A stretch of DNA of 6,944 bases from Bacteroidales bacterium UBA5537 (GTDB lineage Bacteria; Bacteroidota; Bacteroidia; Bacteroidales; Lentimicrobiaceae), in contig DINP01000002.1 of NCBI GenBank assembly GCA_002426025.1, positions 4,017-10,960 on the forward strand, written 5' to 3'. The notes beneath the pieces are model-generated. The model was not told the origin of the DNA. It was given only the letters and a program-made list of their open reading frames with translations, and searched no databases. Shown piece after piece: positions 6,614 through 6,944 of the stretch. The position numbers were made by a program, and so were the translations under genes. The stretch's first letter is position 1; every line of letters starts with the position of its first letter.

Positions 6614-6748
6614 TTTGATTTTAGATTTTTGATTGTGGATTGCGGAGTTTCAATTTCATTTTCATGGATAGTGAAATGCAATAAATAAAAGAATTGTCGT
6701 GATAAGGATTTTAAATCTGAAATCTAAAATCCGAATTCTACAATCGTT
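6614..6748. repeat. Inverted AT-rich 7-bp repeat arms (nnnGATT / AATCnnn)
   Basis: The left arm (6614-6641) reads as four heptads: TTTGATT, TTAGATT, TTTGATT, GTGGATT. The right arm (6714-6748) reads as five heptads in the opposite sense: AATCTGA, AATCTAA, AATCCGA, ATTCTAC, AATCGTT. GATTTTAGATTT (6617-6628) is exactly complementary to AAATCTAAAATC (6720-6731), so the arms can fold into a long imperfect stem around a loop of roughly 75 bases. The right arm overlaps the reductase stop codon and the left arm ends at the glycosyltransferase start. Such degenerate heptads are, from memory, common between Bacteroidetes genes. Their role is unknown, and the stem might serve as a processing or termination structure. 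Confidence 0.75.
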
Positions 6749-6944
6749 ATCCCCCACCCAACACCAGGCTCGTGGCACTCACCCATTTCGAAGCATCGGC
6801 TAGATAAAAAATGATTGAGTTGGCGACATCAACCGGATCGCCAAGACCAAGTATCTGACGGGCTTCAATCATACTTACTGCTTCCTGCGAATAGTTTGCA
6901 GCTGTTTGGTCGAGCATGGGCGTGCGTACAAAAGCCGGAGCCAC
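6747..6944 (-). CDS. Short-chain dehydrogenase/reductase, C-terminal fragment (N-terminus beyond window)
   Basis: The last 65 residues of an SDR-family NAD(P)-dependent oxidoreductase are visible. The frame is open at the window edge, and the GTG there is an internal valine codon, not a start. The pattern is typical of FabG-like classical SDRs. VAPAFVRTPM matches the PGxIxTxM loop after the catalytic YxxxK, which lies outside the window. LGDPVDVANSIIFYLAD matches the GxPxDVAxxvxFLaS helix, and ATSLVLGGG matches the end of the fold, usually GxxxxVDGG. The aspartate of that last motif is a glycine here, a modest departure. The reaction could be 3-ketoacyl-ACP reduction or a sugar or alcohol oxidoreduction. 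The neighbouring glycosyltransferase and acyltransferase favour a glycan or lipid modification role. The family is secure and the substrate unknown. Confidence 0.88.
   Translation of the reverse strand: MAPAFVRTPMLDQTAANYSQEAVSMIEARQILGLGDPVDVANSIIFYLADASKWVSATSLVLGGG

Noticed and set aside
6230..6688. Plus-strand open frame of 152 codons
   Set aside because: It is antisense to the catalytic domain of the glycosyltransferase, which has intact VDDGS and DDD motifs. It ends in the heptad repeat and has no protein-like features.

Overview
This 6.9-kb window looks like a chromosomal segment from a Bacteroidetes bacterium, probably an environmental Bacteroidales-like lineage. The reasons are moderate GC, AT-rich leaders with no Shine-Dalgarno sequence in front of any start, an AT-rich heptad repeat between genes, and the protein families present. 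The call rests on style and recall, not on a database match. All five supported genes lie on the minus strand, so transcription runs from high to low coordinates.

Right part (about 4826-6944), in transcription order: the last 65 residues of a short-chain dehydrogenase/reductase; an AT-rich gap with an inverted 7-bp repeat; a GtrB/ArnC-type family 2 glycosyltransferase with two C-terminal membrane helices; a gap with nested inverted repeats; and a GNAT-type N-acyltransferase. Together they resemble one end of a surface-glycan or lipid-linked sugar modification cluster. That pathway is inferred from the families only.

Left part (1-4679): a tightly linked gene pair that is the most interesting content. 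The first gene encodes a 563-residue membrane protein. It has two N-terminal membrane helices with a pore-loop-like segment between them, two RCK/TrkA-N-like Rossmann domains, and a C-terminal ryanodine-receptor (RyR) domain. Six bases after its stop begins a very large protein, 993 residues visible and cut by the window edge. It has an N-terminal DUF4062 domain, a STAND/NACHT-type NTPase and a C-terminal kinesin-light-chain-like TPR array with an exact 42-residue period. This order resembles animal nephrocystin-3.

Inference: the pair looks like a sensor-effector system. The STAND protein would sense a trigger through its TPRs and oligomerise on ATP. The membrane protein would act as a channel-like effector gated by a small ligand bound at the RCK or RyR domains. 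An anti-phage or other conflict role is plausible, but nothing in the sequence shows it directly. No RNA genes, insertion sequences or CRISPR arrays were seen. Every stretch longer than 300 bases is covered by a gene.
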